Shown piece by piece: positions 35,429-44,469 of a stretch of DNA of 64,000 nucleotides. A model generated the notes under the pieces. That model searched no databases and was not told the origin of the DNA. It saw only the letters and a list, made by a program, of their open reading frames with translations. The stretch covers positions 62,001-126,000 of the forward strand of contig CALXEW010000001.1 in NCBI GenBank assembly GCA_944387435.1, in the 5' to 3' direction. Every line of letters starts with the position of its first letter. Position 1 is the stretch's first letter. This stretch comes from an uncultured Clostridia bacterium (GTDB taxonomy: Bacteria > Bacillota > Clostridia > TANB77 > CAG-508). The position numbers were made by a program, and so were the translations under genes.

Positions 35429-35887
35429 TTATTTTTTAAATATTTTCTTTATAAAGTTAAATATTTTCATGTACCATTTTTCTTTTTCTACTTCTATAGG
35501 TAAATTTATTTTTTCTTGTTCTGTATCTTCTATCTCTTCTTCATTTTGGATTTTTTCTTTTTTTCTACTTTCAAAATCAATTTTATATTTTTCTTGTAAT
35601 ATCTTTTCTTCTCTTCTAATCTCCTCTAAATCTAATGCCAATAGCTCTTCTCTTTTTTCTTTGCTACATAGATAATCTCTATAAATAAGAGAAAGTATTA
35701 CTTTAGATTCTTTTAATAGTTGTTTCTTAATATCAATGGTGTAATCTATATTAAAAATATATTCTAAATCTCTGTTATCTTTTATTAAATTCATAAAACT
35801 CTTTGGTATTTCTTCTTGCATTTCTTCGCTCATGTGGTTAATAACATCATATACTTCACTAAATGCTTGATTCGTTGTATTTCTCAT
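35429..35887 (-). CDS. hypothetical protein upstream of the helical-repeat gene
   Basis: 152 residues, predicted almost wholly helical: FSEVYDVINHMSEEMQEEIPKSF and LLKESKVILSLIYRDYLC, then a long charged coil (LEEIRREEKILQEKYKIDFES) and a basic, amphipathic tail (WYMKIFNFIKKIFKK) that could touch a membrane. No family recognised. It ends 15 nt before the start of the repeat-protein gene, so the two (plus the 42-residue frame) look like one operon. AGGAG precedes the ATG. Confidence 0.6.
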   Translation of the reverse strand: MRNTTNQAFSEVYDVINHMSEEMQEEIPKSFMNLIKDNRDLEYIFNIDYTIDIKKQLLKESKVILSLIYRDYLCSKEKREELLALDLEEIRREEKILQEKYKIDFESRKKEKIQNEEEIEDTEQEKINLPIEVEKEKWYMKIFNFIKKIFKK

Positions 35888-35993
35888 ATTTTTTCTCCTA
35901 AGTTATTTTATCACACTTATTATAACATAAAATTAATATATGCAACATACTTTCTAAAATATATGTCACAAAATACAAAAATGTACTAATAAA

Positions 35994-36033
35994 GACGTTT
36001 CATTTTGCACATTTTTATGCAAATAGAAACGTC
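35994..36033 (-). terminator. long hairpin/terminator downstream of ypeB
   Basis: GACGTTTC pairs with GAAACGTC, and the interior TTTTGCA pairs with TGCAAA, giving an extended hairpin with TTTATT beyond it on the minus strand. It lies just after the ypeB stop codon. Confidence 0.6.
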
Positions 36034-36040
36034 CCTGTTG

Positions 36041-37417
36041 TTACATTGCTAATGTCCCATTTGGTGTATTTGTTATAATTAAGATATCTTCTTCTCTTCC
36101 ATTTTCAGCATTTATATAAACTAAAAATTCTTTATCTTCTACTTTACCTTTGAATTCATAGCAAAGTATCTCAGATTCCCACTCTGTAGGGATTACAGCT
36201 AATCCACTTGATATTATTTCTAAATCATCATTTAAATCTTCTTTTGCTTGTTCTTCTGTAATTTTAATATTACTAGTATCCCTTTCTGTATGATTATTTA
36301 AATACCCTGTTGTTTCTATTCCCAAAATTTCACCATTATCTAATGCTACTTTTACCTTTATTAAATCTGGATACATAATAACATTATCTTGCATATATGC
36401 ATAATTTATAGTTACTATTCCTTCTTGTTTTAAGTAATAAGTTTCTTGCATATTAGGGAATCCTTTATTATCTAGAAATTCTTTTGCTTTATTTCCCGCT
36501 TCTTCTTGAGAAATTATTTCAGATGAAATATCTCTATTAGCATTCATGTTTACAACATGCCCACCTTTTTTAGATATTGATATACTTATAATTTCATCAT
36601 TATTATTTGTAATAGAAAAATCAAATACAGGAATTGTTGCATTTTCTGAATATCCTAAATTGCTTGTTTCTTTAATATTATCTTTTCCTACAAATTCTTC
36701 TGCAATTTCTTTTGCTTTATTTTCATCTATATCATCACCTGTCAAACCTTTTGGCTCACTACTTGTTAAATGTTCTGAATATGCTCCATCGTAAATTAAA
36801 CCCGAATATTCGTGGAAATTCTCCTCTAAATTACTAAAACTTTCTTTAGATATATTATCTACTTGCTGAGCAAATGCTACTGTTCCTTTTTCAGTCAATT
36901 CTCCCCAACTAAATCTTCCATTATTTAAATCTTCTGATAATTGATTTAAAGTATTTTCTAAATCAACACTATATGTGTGTAATTCTTTTAAATTATTTAA
37001 GTCTTCATCTGATAATTCTTCATTATAGATATTTTTTCTAGATAAACTATAACTATAATCACTTACTTGGTTTAAAAACTTTTCTGTACTTGATAATTCT
37101 TGACTTTCTATTGGAAGTCTACTTAAATACACCTGTGCTAGGTTTGCTTCTCTCCATAAATGAGTTAATGTTTCTGCTCCATGCTCTGGGGTTGATGAAA
37201 TTAAAGATTTTGCAAGATATGTCTCAACATTTTGAACATAATCTACTAGTTCATAAAACGCCATGTTATAACTGTTTTCTGATGCTTGTCTATATTCTCT
37301 TTGTTTCCTATATAAAATAACACCTAAAATAGCAACTATAACAAGTAAAACACATATAACACTTAACATATGTCCTTTTTTTAATCTATTCTTCCAATCA
37401 ACTAAAATATTTTTCAT
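36041..37417 (-). CDS. ypeB: germination protein YpeB
   Basis: Partner that stabilises and localises the cortex-lytic enzyme SleB in the dormant spore. 458 residues: a short cytoplasmic start, one membrane segment or uncleaved signal (about 19-36), an N-terminal helical region (about 45-200), and PepSY-like domains in the C-terminal half (for example EEAGNKAKEFLDNKGFPNM and ITEEQAKEDLNDDL). Length matches YpeB. It begins 17 nt downstream of sleB, the standard sleB-ypeB order. Expected expression is in the forespore. The ribosome site reads AAAGGACGG, one base away from AAAGGAGG. Confidence 0.9.
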   Translation of the reverse strand: MKNILVDWKNRLKKGHMLSVICVLLVIVAILGVILYRKQREYRQASENSYNMAFYELVDYVQNVETYLAKSLISSTPEHGAETLTHLWREANLAQVYLSRLPIESQELSSTEKFLNQVSDYSYSLSRKNIYNEELSDEDLNNLKELHTYSVDLENTLNQLSEDLNNGRFSWGELTEKGTVAFAQQVDNISKESFSNLEENFHEYSGLIYDGAYSEHLTSSEPKGLTGDDIDENKAKEIAEEFVGKDNIKETSNLGYSENATIPVFDFSITNNNDEIISISISKKGGHVVNMNANRDISSEIISQEEAGNKAKEFLDNKGFPNMQETYYLKQEGIVTINYAYMQDNVIMYPDLIKVKVALDNGEILGIETTGYLNNHTERDTSNIKITEEQAKEDLNDDLEIISSGLAVIPTEWESEILCYEFKGKVEDKEFLVYINAENGREEDILIITNTPNGTLAM

Positions 37418-37434
37418 AATTTCCGTCCTTTCTA

Positions 37435-37911
37435 TTATTTACAAAATATATGCTTTCCTATTGTTTTTACTTGTGGTCTAGACCAAATCCACTTATTTGT
37501 TGCTGTATTTGGATTAAAATAATATATACATCCACCTGTTGGATCCCATCCATTCATTGCATCTCTTGCTGCTTTATATACACTAGAACCTTCTTCTATA
37601 GGTACATTTATTTGACCATCTGCTACTGCTGTAAAAGCACCTGATTGATATATAACTCCTGCTATTGTATTCGGGAATTTAGAACTTTTTACTCTATTTA
37701 ATATAACTGCTCCAACTGCAACTTGTCCTTCATATGGCTCTCCTCTTGCCTCTCCATTTATTGCTCTTGCCATAAGTTGAATATCCGAAGTACTAGAGCT
37801 TGCTGCATAACTTGCAATTTCTTCTTCTATATTATTATCAAATATAACCATTACAATTACAGATAATATTAAAATTAAAAACAAGATTATTACTTTTATT
37901 ATATTTTTCAA
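37435..37911 (-). CDS. sleB: spore cortex-lytic cell wall hydrolase SleB
   Basis: Hydrolase_2 family lytic transglycosylase that degrades spore cortex at germination. 158 residues: an N-terminal membrane signal (about 5-22) and the catalytic domain with ARAINGEARGEPYEGQVAVGAVILNRV (catalytic Glu in GEARGE) and the GGCIYYFNPNTATNKWIW segment near the end. The N-terminal peptidoglycan-binding domain of Bacillus SleB is missing, as in many clostridial versions. Followed by ypeB in one operon. Confidence 0.9.
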   Translation of the reverse strand: MKNIIKVIILFLILILSVIVMVIFDNNIEEEIASYAASSSTSDIQLMARAINGEARGEPYEGQVAVGAVILNRVKSSKFPNTIAGVIYQSGAFTAVADGQINVPIEEGSSVYKAARDAMNGWDPTGGCIYYFNPNTATNKWIWSRPQVKTIGKHIFCK

Positions 37912-37995
37912 AATATCACCTTTTTCTTTTCTAAGTTTTTTATTTTTTCCAATTTTTATTATTTTGCATAAAATTCTTAAGATTTATTCTATTTT

Positions 37996-38024
37996 TTGAA
38001 ATTTTTTCTATTATGTGATACAAT
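37996..38024 (+). promoter_or_regulatory. promoter of the glycosyltransferase gene
   Basis: TTGAAA (37996-38001), 17-bp spacer, TACAAT (38019-38024), 26 nt before the ATG at 38051. It overlaps the longer reading frame from 38015 and so supports the downstream start. Confidence 0.5.
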
Positions 38025-38050
38025 TTGAAAAAAATAAAAGGAGATTAATT

Positions 38051-39181
38051 ATGAAAGTTTTAATCTTTTATGCATCTTATGGTGGTGGGCATCTAAATGC
38101 TGCTAAATCAATTGAAAATTGCATAAAAAATAATTATAAAGATATTTCTGTAGAATTAATTGACTGTATGAAATATGTAAATAAAACTATTGAAAAAGTG
38201 ACTACGGCTGCTTATAGGGAGATGGCTAAAAAAGTTCCTTGGGCTTGGGGAAGAATTTATTCTGATGCACAAAAAGGGCCTCTTGCTCATATTACAACAA
38301 GGTCTAATAAAATTATGGCAATTAAATTATTAAAATTGCTTAGAGAAAAAAGACCTGATTTAATTATCTCTACACATCCATTTGGAAGTCAAATGTGTAG
38401 TTATTTAAAAAGAAAAGGTAAAATAACAGCAAAAATTGCAACTATAATGACAGATTTCGCACCACATGACCAATGGCTTGTAGGTCACGAGTTTACTGAT
38501 TATTTCTTTGTTGCACATGACAAAATGAAAGATTATTTAATTAGTAAAAATGTTAAAGAAGAAAAGATTTTTTCTACTGGAATTCCTATTTCTGAGAAAT
38601 TTCGAGAAAAATATGACAAAGCTGAAATAGTTGAAAAATACAACCTAGATGAAAATAAATTTACTATCTTATTTTTTGGTGGTGGTGAGTTTGGACTTGG
38701 AAAAACTAGAACAGTTCAAATATTTGAAAATTTCGTACAAGAGACTCTAAAACATGATATTCAAATCATTGCAATTTCAGGAAAAAACCCTAAAATGAAA
38801 TCTGCTTTTGAGGAAATAGCAAATGATAACAAAGCAGAAAATAATGTTAAGATAATAGGATTTTCAAATGAAGTCCCTAAACTTATGAGTATTTCAGACC
38901 TTGTCGTTACAAAGCCAGGTGGTCTTACTACTTCTGAGAGTTTAGCATCCAACCTTCCTATGGTTGTTATTAATCCAATTCCTGGTCAAGAAGAAGAAAA
39001 TGCTGAATTTCTTGAAAGTAAAGGAATTGCTATTTGGATTAAAAAGACTGATGATAGTAAAAAAATAATTGAAGAACTTCTAAATAACAAAGACAAACTA
39101 AATAAAATGAAAGAAAACACTAAAATACTTGCTAAGCCTAATTCAACAGATGATATTTGTAAAATTTTATTTGAAAAATAA
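38051..39181 (+). CDS. MGDG synthase/UgtP-like glycosyltransferase
   Basis: GT28-family glycosyltransferase, 376 residues, of the monogalactosyldiacylglycerol synthase/processive diacylglycerol glucosyltransferase type, probably acting on membrane diacylglycerol. The N-terminal domain begins FYASYGGGHLNAAKSIE; the C-terminal UDP-sugar domain has LFFGGGEFGLGKT, KIIGFSNEVPKLMSISDLVVTKPGG and the NPIPGQEEENAEFLES segment. AAAAGGAG lies 8-9 nt before ATG 38051, and a promoter covers the earlier ATG at 38015. Sugar and lipid specificity are inferred from the family. Confidence 0.85.
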   Translation: MKVLIFYASYGGGHLNAAKSIENCIKNNYKDISVELIDCMKYVNKTIEKVTTAAYREMAKKVPWAWGRIYSDAQKGPLAHITTRSNKIMAIKLLKLLREKRPDLIISTHPFGSQMCSYLKRKGKITAKIATIMTDFAPHDQWLVGHEFTDYFFVAHDKMKDYLISKNVKEEKIFSTGIPISEKFREKYDKAEIVEKYNLDENKFTILFFGGGEFGLGKTRTVQIFENFVQETLKHDIQIIAISGKNPKMKSAFEEIANDNKAENNVKIIGFSNEVPKLMSISDLVVTKPGGLTTSESLASNLPMVVINPIPGQEEENAEFLESKGIAIWIKKTDDSKKIIEELLNNKDKLNKMKENTKILAKPNSTDDICKILFEK

Positions 39182-39210
39182 TTTTTCATATTTTATAACT
39201 TAATTAACTA

Positions 39211-39240
39211 AAAGCCGGATATTGTTATTCCGGCTTTCTT
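39211..39240. terminator. terminator between the glycosyltransferase gene and recR
   Basis: AAAGCCGGA pairs with TCCGGCTTT around a 9-nt loop, followed by CTTTTTT; lies between convergent genes. Confidence 0.8.
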
Positions 39241-39242
39241 TT

Positions 39243-39842
39243 TTATATTTCTGTTCTTCCTTCTAAAGCTTTTGTTAAAGTAATTTCATCTGTATATTCT
39301 AAATCTCCACCTACTGGGATACCATGTGCTATTCTTGTAACCTTAACTCCTAAAGGTTTAATAAGTTTAGATAAGTACATAGCTGTTGCTTCTCCTTCTA
39401 CTCTTGGGTTAGTAGCTAAGATTACTTCTTTTACTTCTCCGCCCATTAATCTAGCTAAAAGTTCTTTTATTTTTATATCATCTGGACCTATCCCATTCAT
39501 TGGTGATATTGAACCATGAAGCACATGATAGACACCTTTAAATTCATGTGTTTTCTCCATAGCAACAACATCTCTTACATCTTCAACAACACAAATTATA
39601 CTTTTATCTCTCTTAGGATTACCACATATATTACAAGGATCCGTATCTGAAATATTATAACAAATACTACAATATTTTAAATTCTTTTTGGCATTTATAA
39701 TAGAAGAAACAAATTCATTTGTTTCTTCTTCTGAGCAATTAAGCATATAAAATGCAAGTCTTGCCGCTGTTTTATGTCCAATACTTGGTAATCTTTCAAA
39801 ACTCTCTATTAGTTTTTCTATTGATGGTGAATATAATGACAT
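39243..39842 (-). CDS. recR: recombination mediator RecR
   Basis: RecR works with RecO and RecF in gap repair and RecA loading. 199 residues: helix-hairpin-helix ([20 protein letters not shown]), a four-Cys zinc motif ([17 protein letters not shown]), and a Toprim domain starting [14 protein letters not shown], with a Walker-like C-terminal stretch [17 protein letters not shown]. Length is exact for the family. It follows ebfC by 15 nt, completing the conserved dnaX-ebfC-recR operon. Confidence 0.96.
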   Translation of the reverse strand: MSLYSPSIEKLIESFERLPSIGHKTAARLAFYMLNCSEEETNEFVSSIINAKKNLKYCSICYNISDTDPCNICGNPKRDKSIICVVEDVRDVVAMEKTHEFKGVYHVLHGSISPMNGIGPDDIKIKELLARLMGGEVKEVILATNPRVEGEATAMYLSKLIKPLGVKVTRIAHGIPVGGDLEYTDEITLTKALEGRTEI

Positions 39843-39857
39843 CCTTTATTCCTCCAA

Positions 39858-40205
39858 TTAAAGTCCTAATCCTGGTATGTTATATTTCCCAAAAGATTGT
39901 GCTTGTGCTGAATCAACCTGCCTTAAAGCTTCATTAACACATGTTAAAACTAAATCCTCTAACATTTCTACATCATCAGGGTCTAATACTTCTGGCTTTA
40001 TTTTTATTTCTTTAATCATTTTTTCTCCTGATACTTTTACTGTTACTGCTCCTCCACCTGCTGATGCTTCAAATTCTTTAGTTGCAAGCTCTGCTTGTGA
40101 TTTTTCCATATCTGCTTGCATTTTTTTTGCTTCTTTCATTAAATTTCCTAGATTCATTCCTCCGAATCCTCCCATTCCTCCTGGAAATCCACCTCTTTTT
40201 GACAT
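39858..40205 (-). CDS. nucleoid-associated protein YbaB/EbfC
   Basis: 115-residue DNA-binding YbaB/EbfC protein. A Gly/Phe/Met-rich N-terminus ([14 protein letters not shown]) leads to [36 protein letters not shown] and the conserved [15 protein letters not shown]. Its place between dnaX and recR is conserved across bacteria, which links it to replication and repair. The Gly-rich N-terminus is common in Firmicutes. AAGGAGG precedes the ATG. Confidence 0.94.
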   Translation of the reverse strand: MSKRGGFPGGMGGFGGMNLGNLMKEAKKMQADMEKSQAELATKEFEASAGGGAVTVKVSGEKMIKEIKIKPEVLDPDDVEMLEDLVLTCVNEALRQVDSAQAQSFGKYNIPGLGL

Positions 40206-40265
40206 ATAAACTCCTCCTTTAATCTTTTATTTCATTTCCTTTCTTTACTTTATTTTCTTATTCCT

Positions 40266-41912
40266 CTATTCAATAACATTAAAAGGTATATCTGAATCTT
40301 TTGCAAGTTTTTGTAAATTTTCTTCTTCTGTCATTTGATGAAGATTATTATTTCCTGATATATACTTTATTTGCATTGGTTTTCCACAAGCCATTGAAAC
40401 CATTGTAGAGATTTCTTTTATGTTTTCTGGTTTTTCTAAAACAGTTCTATTAAATGAACTCATTCCATTTGGGAATTCTATTCCTACTGTCATATCATTA
40501 AGTTCATTAGCTACGCTTCCATTTAGACTCGTACATAAAACTATTTTACCATTTTGTTTTAGCTCGTTAAGTATTTGTGGCCAATATTCATCTGCTTTAT
40601 TCGAAAAATTTGTTGTTGTAGTTGTATTTTGAGTCCTAGATATATTTCTCTTTTGGGAAGCTGACGTATTTTGAAGATTTTGAATCGTTTTGTTTATTGG
40701 GCCATTTCTTTGTGCTATTTCATTGTTTGTATTTGATACTGTGTTATTTACTATAGTTCCTCTTCCTGATTTCAAATATTTCTCTATTTTCTCAACTCTT
40801 TCTTCTAAATTAGAACTAACCTCCGTTTGTTTACTACATAACTTAATTATTCCTGCTTGAAATACTATCGTTTTTTGAGTTGACCATTTTATATTACCTT
40901 CTAGTTCTGATAATTTATATACTAAATCAATTAGCTTTTCTTTTGAAACTTTATCTGCTAACTCTTTTATCTTCTTCATTTCTTCTTCAGTATATAACTC
41001 CAATTTTTTAGAAGTTTTTAGCATTAGTATATCTTTAACATATTTAATCATTTCCCAAAGTAGATTTGTAATATCTTTTCCATCATTTAAGACTATATCC
41101 ACTCCTTCTAGCGCTTTATCTACATCAAAATCTATAATTCCATCTACAATATTATGAATATAAGTTATTTTAGGAATTCCCACTAGGTCCCTTATCTTAT
41201 TTTCATCAATTTTGTTTTCTCCATCTTGAACACATCTTTCTAAAATAGATAGAGCATCTCTCATTGCACCTTCTGCTAATACGGCAATCATTTGCATAGC
41301 TTCATTTGTTATTTCTATATTACTACCTTTACATACTACTTTTAATCTTTTAATAATGTTGTCATTTGAAATTCTTTTAAAATCAAATCTTTGACATCTA
41401 GAAAGAATAGTTGCAGGTAATTTTTGTGGCTCTGTTGTAGCTAGTATGAATTTAACATGTTCTGGTGGTTCTTCTAATGTTTTAAGTAAAGCATTAAATG
41501 CTCCTGTAGATAACATATGAACCTCATCTATGATATATACTCTATATTTTGCTTTTGTTGGTAAAAAGTTTACTTCCTCGCGAATAGCTCTTATGTCTTC
41601 TACACTATTATTAGACGCTGCATCCATTTCAACAATATCAGTAAGTGAACCATTTATTGCTCCTCTACATATTTCACATTCATTACATGGCTCTCCATCT
41701 TTTGGGTTTAAACAATTAATTGCTCTTGCTAACACTTTAGCTGCTGATGTTTTACCAGTTCCTCTACCACCATTAAATAAATATGCATGCCCTACTCTTC
41801 CTGCAATAATTTGATTTCTTAATGTTCTTGTTATATGTTCTTGACCAACTATTTCTGAAAATGTAAGTGGTCTAAATTTTCTATAAAGAGCTGTGTATCC
41901 CAATTTTCTCAC
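40266..41912 (-). CDS. dnaX: DNA polymerase III subunits gamma/tau
   Basis: Clamp-loader ATPase of 548 residues. N-terminal AAA+ domain with YRKFRPLTFSEIVGQEHI, Walker A GGRGTGKT (48-55), a four-Cys zinc module (CLNPKDGEPCNECEIC), DEVHMLS Walker B and the SRCQRF sensor. The lid and collar domain III follow to about residue 365, then a low-complexity, Asn/Thr-rich linker and a short tau C-terminus. A programmed frameshift for a shorter form was not seen. It is preceded by the SRP RNA gene, as in Bacillus. Confidence 0.95.
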   Translation of the reverse strand: MRKLGYTALYRKFRPLTFSEIVGQEHITRTLRNQIIAGRVGHAYLFNGGRGTGKTSAAKVLARAINCLNPKDGEPCNECEICRGAINGSLTDIVEMDAASNNSVEDIRAIREEVNFLPTKAKYRVYIIDEVHMLSTGAFNALLKTLEEPPEHVKFILATTEPQKLPATILSRCQRFDFKRISNDNIIKRLKVVCKGSNIEITNEAMQMIAVLAEGAMRDALSILERCVQDGENKIDENKIRDLVGIPKITYIHNIVDGIIDFDVDKALEGVDIVLNDGKDITNLLWEMIKYVKDILMLKTSKKLELYTEEEMKKIKELADKVSKEKLIDLVYKLSELEGNIKWSTQKTIVFQAGIIKLCSKQTEVSSNLEERVEKIEKYLKSGRGTIVNNTVSNTNNEIAQRNGPINKTIQNLQNTSASQKRNISRTQNTTTTTNFSNKADEYWPQILNELKQNGKIVLCTSLNGSVANELNDMTVGIEFPNGMSSFNRTVLEKPENIKEISTMVSMACGKPMQIKYISGNNNLHQMTEEENLQKLAKDSDIPFNVIE

Positions 41913-41926
41913 ATCCTTATATAAAA

Positions 41927-42066
41927 AATGGTAGATACTCTAAATCTCTCTATGGAAAGTATCCCACATAAAGATATCTACTTATTGCTGCTTCCTTCCG
42001 GACCTGACAAGATTCATAGGTCTTTATTGGTCTACTCTCCATACAAAGATTTAAGGTACATACCAT
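41927..42066 (-). ncRNA. ffs: signal recognition particle RNA (large, Firmicutes type)
   Basis: The minus strand contains the universal SRP apical domain: TGTCAGGTCCGGAAGGAAGC plus AGCA, the asymmetric and symmetric loops that bind Ffh. The ends pair (ATGGTA at the 5' end with TACCAT at the 3' end), and internal arms are long enough for an Alu domain, about 140 nt in all. A run of T residues follows the 3' end as a terminator. It lies between tadA and dnaX, the same context as scr in Bacillus. Exact ends are uncertain by a few bases. Confidence 0.9.
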
Positions 42067-42107
42067 TTGTATTATATAATGAATTTTATATTTTATCAAG
42101 TAAAAAT

Positions 42108-42878
42108 TTAATTTTTCGTTCTTTTAAATACTATATCATCTAAATCAGTTATTTCTCTTGAAACTGTTCCGTTTTCCACAACACCTTCTATTGGTACATC
42201 TAGTGATATATTTGCTTTATATTCTTTTCCTTCTTCTGTTGTTATGCTTATATCAAATGTTAATTTTGATTTTAAATCTTCTTCATTTACATTAGCACTT
42301 TTTAACAATTGATTAGTGGTTATTTCATTATTAGTTGACACATCTGATATATATTCTGCAACATTATTGTTTGCATATCTAAAAATGATAAGACCTCCTT
42401 GATTTCCTATAACTAGATTTTTAATATCTGACTCTAGGCCTCCTGTATATTCCAAGCTTTGAACTTCATTTTCTTCAGTATTACTAAAATTGCCTCCACT
42501 TTCTTCTACATTAGGTCTATAAAACTTAACTGTTCCTAATTCTTTTTCTTTTTGCACATTTAAATTATCTATTATAATACTTCTTATTGCTTCTTCTTCT
42601 TTGTAATTATCATTTTTTTCTATATATATGTATATATCATTATTTTGATTAATATCAAAAGCCCAATTAGTATTATCTCCTTCTTGATTTTTATCCACCC
42701 CATCTGATGTACTTATTAAAGTTATTTTAGTAATATCAAATGGCATATTTGTTTCACCCTCTACTTGATATCTTAATATCAATATTCCTGCTATAAATAA
42801 TATAACTGCTATTATTACAATTGTCATGCAAATATGAAATGATTTTTTACTTGTTATATATTTTAACTTTTCTAACAT
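42108..42878 (-). CDS. membrane-anchored hypothetical protein
   Basis: 256 residues: a basic start, one membrane segment (about 17-36), and an extracytoplasmic part of mixed strands, rich in Asn, Glu and Ile. The order (ISTSDGVDKNQEGDNTNWAF, DIYIYIEKND, a long beta region, then EGKEYKANISLDVPIEG) suggests an immunoglobulin-like or other beta-rich extracellular fold. No family recognised. It is between tadA (15 nt upstream) and SRP RNA, and may be co-transcribed with tadA. Confidence 0.6.
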   Translation of the reverse strand: MLEKLKYITSKKSFHICMTIVIIAVILFIAGILILRYQVEGETNMPFDITKITLISTSDGVDKNQEGDNTNWAFDINQNNDIYIYIEKNDNYKEEEAIRSIIIDNLNVQKEKELGTVKFYRPNVEESGGNFSNTEENEVQSLEYTGGLESDIKNLVIGNQGGLIIFRYANNNVAEYISDVSTNNEITTNQLLKSANVNEEDLKSKLTFDISITTEEGKEYKANISLDVPIEGVVENGTVSREITDLDDIVFKRTKN

Positions 42879-42893
42879 ATGCTCCTCCTAATT

Positions 42894-43370
42894 TTAATCA
42901 TCCCTAGCACTTTTCTTTATTTTTCTCAAGTTTTTAAAAAAATCTTTTAAAATTTTTTCACATTCTTCTTGCATTATACCTTGTTCCACTTCAACATTAT
43001 GATTAAATTTATAATCTTCAAACAAGTTAAAAACAGAACCTACTGCTCCTGTTTTCTCATCTAGAGCTCCTACATATATTTTTTTTATTCTTGCATTAAT
43101 AATTGCTCCTGCGCACATTGAACAAGGTTCTAATGTTACATACATTTCACAATCCAGAAGTCTCCAAGCTCCTAGTTTTCTACTTGCCTTCTGTATTGCA
43201 AGTATCTCTGCATGTTTTGTTGTATCTTTTTTTGTCTCTTTTAAATTATGAGCTCTTGCAATTATTTTTCCATCTTTGACAATAACAGCGCCTACCGGCA
43301 CTTCTAACTTTTCATATGCTTTCTTTGCTTCTTTTAAAGCTTCTTTCATAAATTTCTCTTTATATTCCAT
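42894..43370 (-). CDS. tadA: tRNA-specific adenosine deaminase TadA
   Basis: Zinc enzyme that converts A34 to inosine in tRNA-Arg(ACG). 158 residues with the deaminase motifs TKHAEILAIQKASRKLGAWRL-type (catalytic HAE) and EPCSMCAGAIINARI (zinc Cys pair PCxxC). The family-typical DCEMYVTLEPCSMC and VGALDEKTGAVGS are present. Length is normal. Adjacent to the SRP RNA and dnaX, as in Firmicutes. Confidence 0.94.
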   Translation of the reverse strand: MEYKEKFMKEALKEAKKAYEKLEVPVGAVIVKDGKIIARAHNLKETKKDTTKHAEILAIQKASRKLGAWRLLDCEMYVTLEPCSMCAGAIINARIKKIYVGALDEKTGAVGSVFNLFEDYKFNHNVEVEQGIMQEECEKILKDFFKNLRKIKKSARDD

Positions 43371-43391
43371 ATCAATACCTTAAATAATAAA

Positions 43392-43467
43392 TGGTGTGCC
43401 CAGAGGGAATTGAACCCCCATCTACCGCTTAGGAGGCGGTTACTCTATCCATTTGAGCTATGAGCAC
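43392..43467 (-). tRNA. tRNA-Arg (anticodon CCT)
   Basis: Minus-strand cloverleaf: acceptor GTGCTCA with TGGGCAC, D-arm GCTC...GAGT, anticodon stem ACCGC/GCGGT with loop CTCCTAA (anticodon CCT, reading AGG), and a T-arm with TTCAATT loop. The discriminator is A and CCA is encoded. It stands alone upstream of tadA. Confidence 0.93.
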
Positions 43468-43693
43468 ATAAATATACTTTTTACTTTTCAACATCTAGAT
43501 TATAAAATAAAAAATACAAAAAGTCAACCAACACTAGTTTTCCATTAAGTTTAATTTAAACTTTTGAATAATTTTAATATACATTTTTTAATAAGCCTAA
43601 GATACAAATTTTAATATTTTCGTTTTTTATGCTATTCATATCAACTCAAACATTATCTTGACAATATCTGTTATAATTATATAGGTGATTAAA

Positions 43694-44410
43694 ATGCAAA
43701 GAATATTAAGTCATATGAGAAAAGCAATAGAAGAATATAATATGATAGATGAAGGAGATAAAATCGCTGTATGTTTATCTGGCGGAAAAGATTCAATAAC
43801 AATGCTTCATGCATTTAAATCCTTACAAAGATTTTATCCTAAGAAATTTGAAGTAGTAGCAATAAGTATAAACCCTGGTTTTGAATTTTTTGACACTAAA
43901 TTTTTACAAGAAATATGTGATAATTTAGATATTCCTTTATTTATTGAAGAAAGCCACGCGAAAGAAATTGTTTTTGATATAAGAAAAGAAAAAAATCCTT
44001 GTTCTCTATGTGCTAATTTAAGAAGAGGCATAATTAACTCAATAGCTATACGCGAAGGATGTAACAAAATTGCTTTAGGTCATAATCAGGATGATGTGCT
44101 AGAAACATTTTTATTGAACTTGCTTTATACAGGAAATATTGGAACCTTTGCACCTATGAGTTACATGGATAGAACAAAAATAACTTTAATTAGACCTTTA
44201 ATATATACTCCTGAAAAAGAAACAAAAAGATTTATAAAAAAGAATAATTTATCTGTAATGCCTAAAGTTTGTCCTATGGATGGAACTTCTAAACGTGAAG
44301 ATATGAAACAATTAATCTATTCTCTTGGAAAAAAGATTCCAATGGTTAGAGCAAATCTATTTGGCGCAATTCAAAGAAATCTTCCGGAATGGAAATTAGA
44401 TAATAAATAA
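43694..44410 (+). CDS. TtcA/TilS-type tRNA thiolation or modification enzyme
   Basis: PP-loop ATP pyrophosphatase of 238 residues with SGGKDS (29-34) and a CSLC pair (Cys103, Cys106), typical of TtcA-like enzymes that use an iron-sulfur cluster to thiolate cytidine 32 of tRNA. Later motifs GHNQDDVLETFLLNLLY and IRPLIYTPEKE fit. An upstream GTG at 43685 exists, but AGGTG lies 6 nt before the ATG at 43694. The second CxxC, expected near residue 190, is represented only by a single Cys (MPKVCPMDG). Confidence 0.8.
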   Translation: MQRILSHMRKAIEEYNMIDEGDKIAVCLSGGKDSITMLHAFKSLQRFYPKKFEVVAISINPGFEFFDTKFLQEICDNLDIPLFIEESHAKEIVFDIRKEKNPCSLCANLRRGIINSIAIREGCNKIALGHNQDDVLETFLLNLLYTGNIGTFAPMSYMDRTKITLIRPLIYTPEKETKRFIKKNNLSVMPKVCPMDGTSKREDMKQLIYSLGKKIPMVRANLFGAIQRNLPEWKLDNK

Positions 44411-44427
44411 TAAAATCACAAAATATT

Positions 44428-44466
44428 AAAAGCTGTTTTTTGAGCCCGTCCCAAAAAACAGCTTTT
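44428..44466. repeat. CCGTCC-loop hairpin, copy 3 (also terminator)
   Basis: AAAAGCTGTTTTTT pairs perfectly over 14 bp with AAAAAACAGCTTTT around an 11-nt loop GAGCCCGTCCC, followed by CTTTTATTTT. It is between the convergent TtcA-like and pgcA genes and probably acts as a terminator; its loop matches copies 1, 2 and 4. Confidence 0.7.
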
Positions 44467-44469
44467 CTT

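Noticed and set aside
40266-41912. programmed frameshift in dnaX giving a short gamma subunit
   Set aside because: No clear A-rich slippery site with a following hairpin was recognised; the frame runs through to a full tau-like product.
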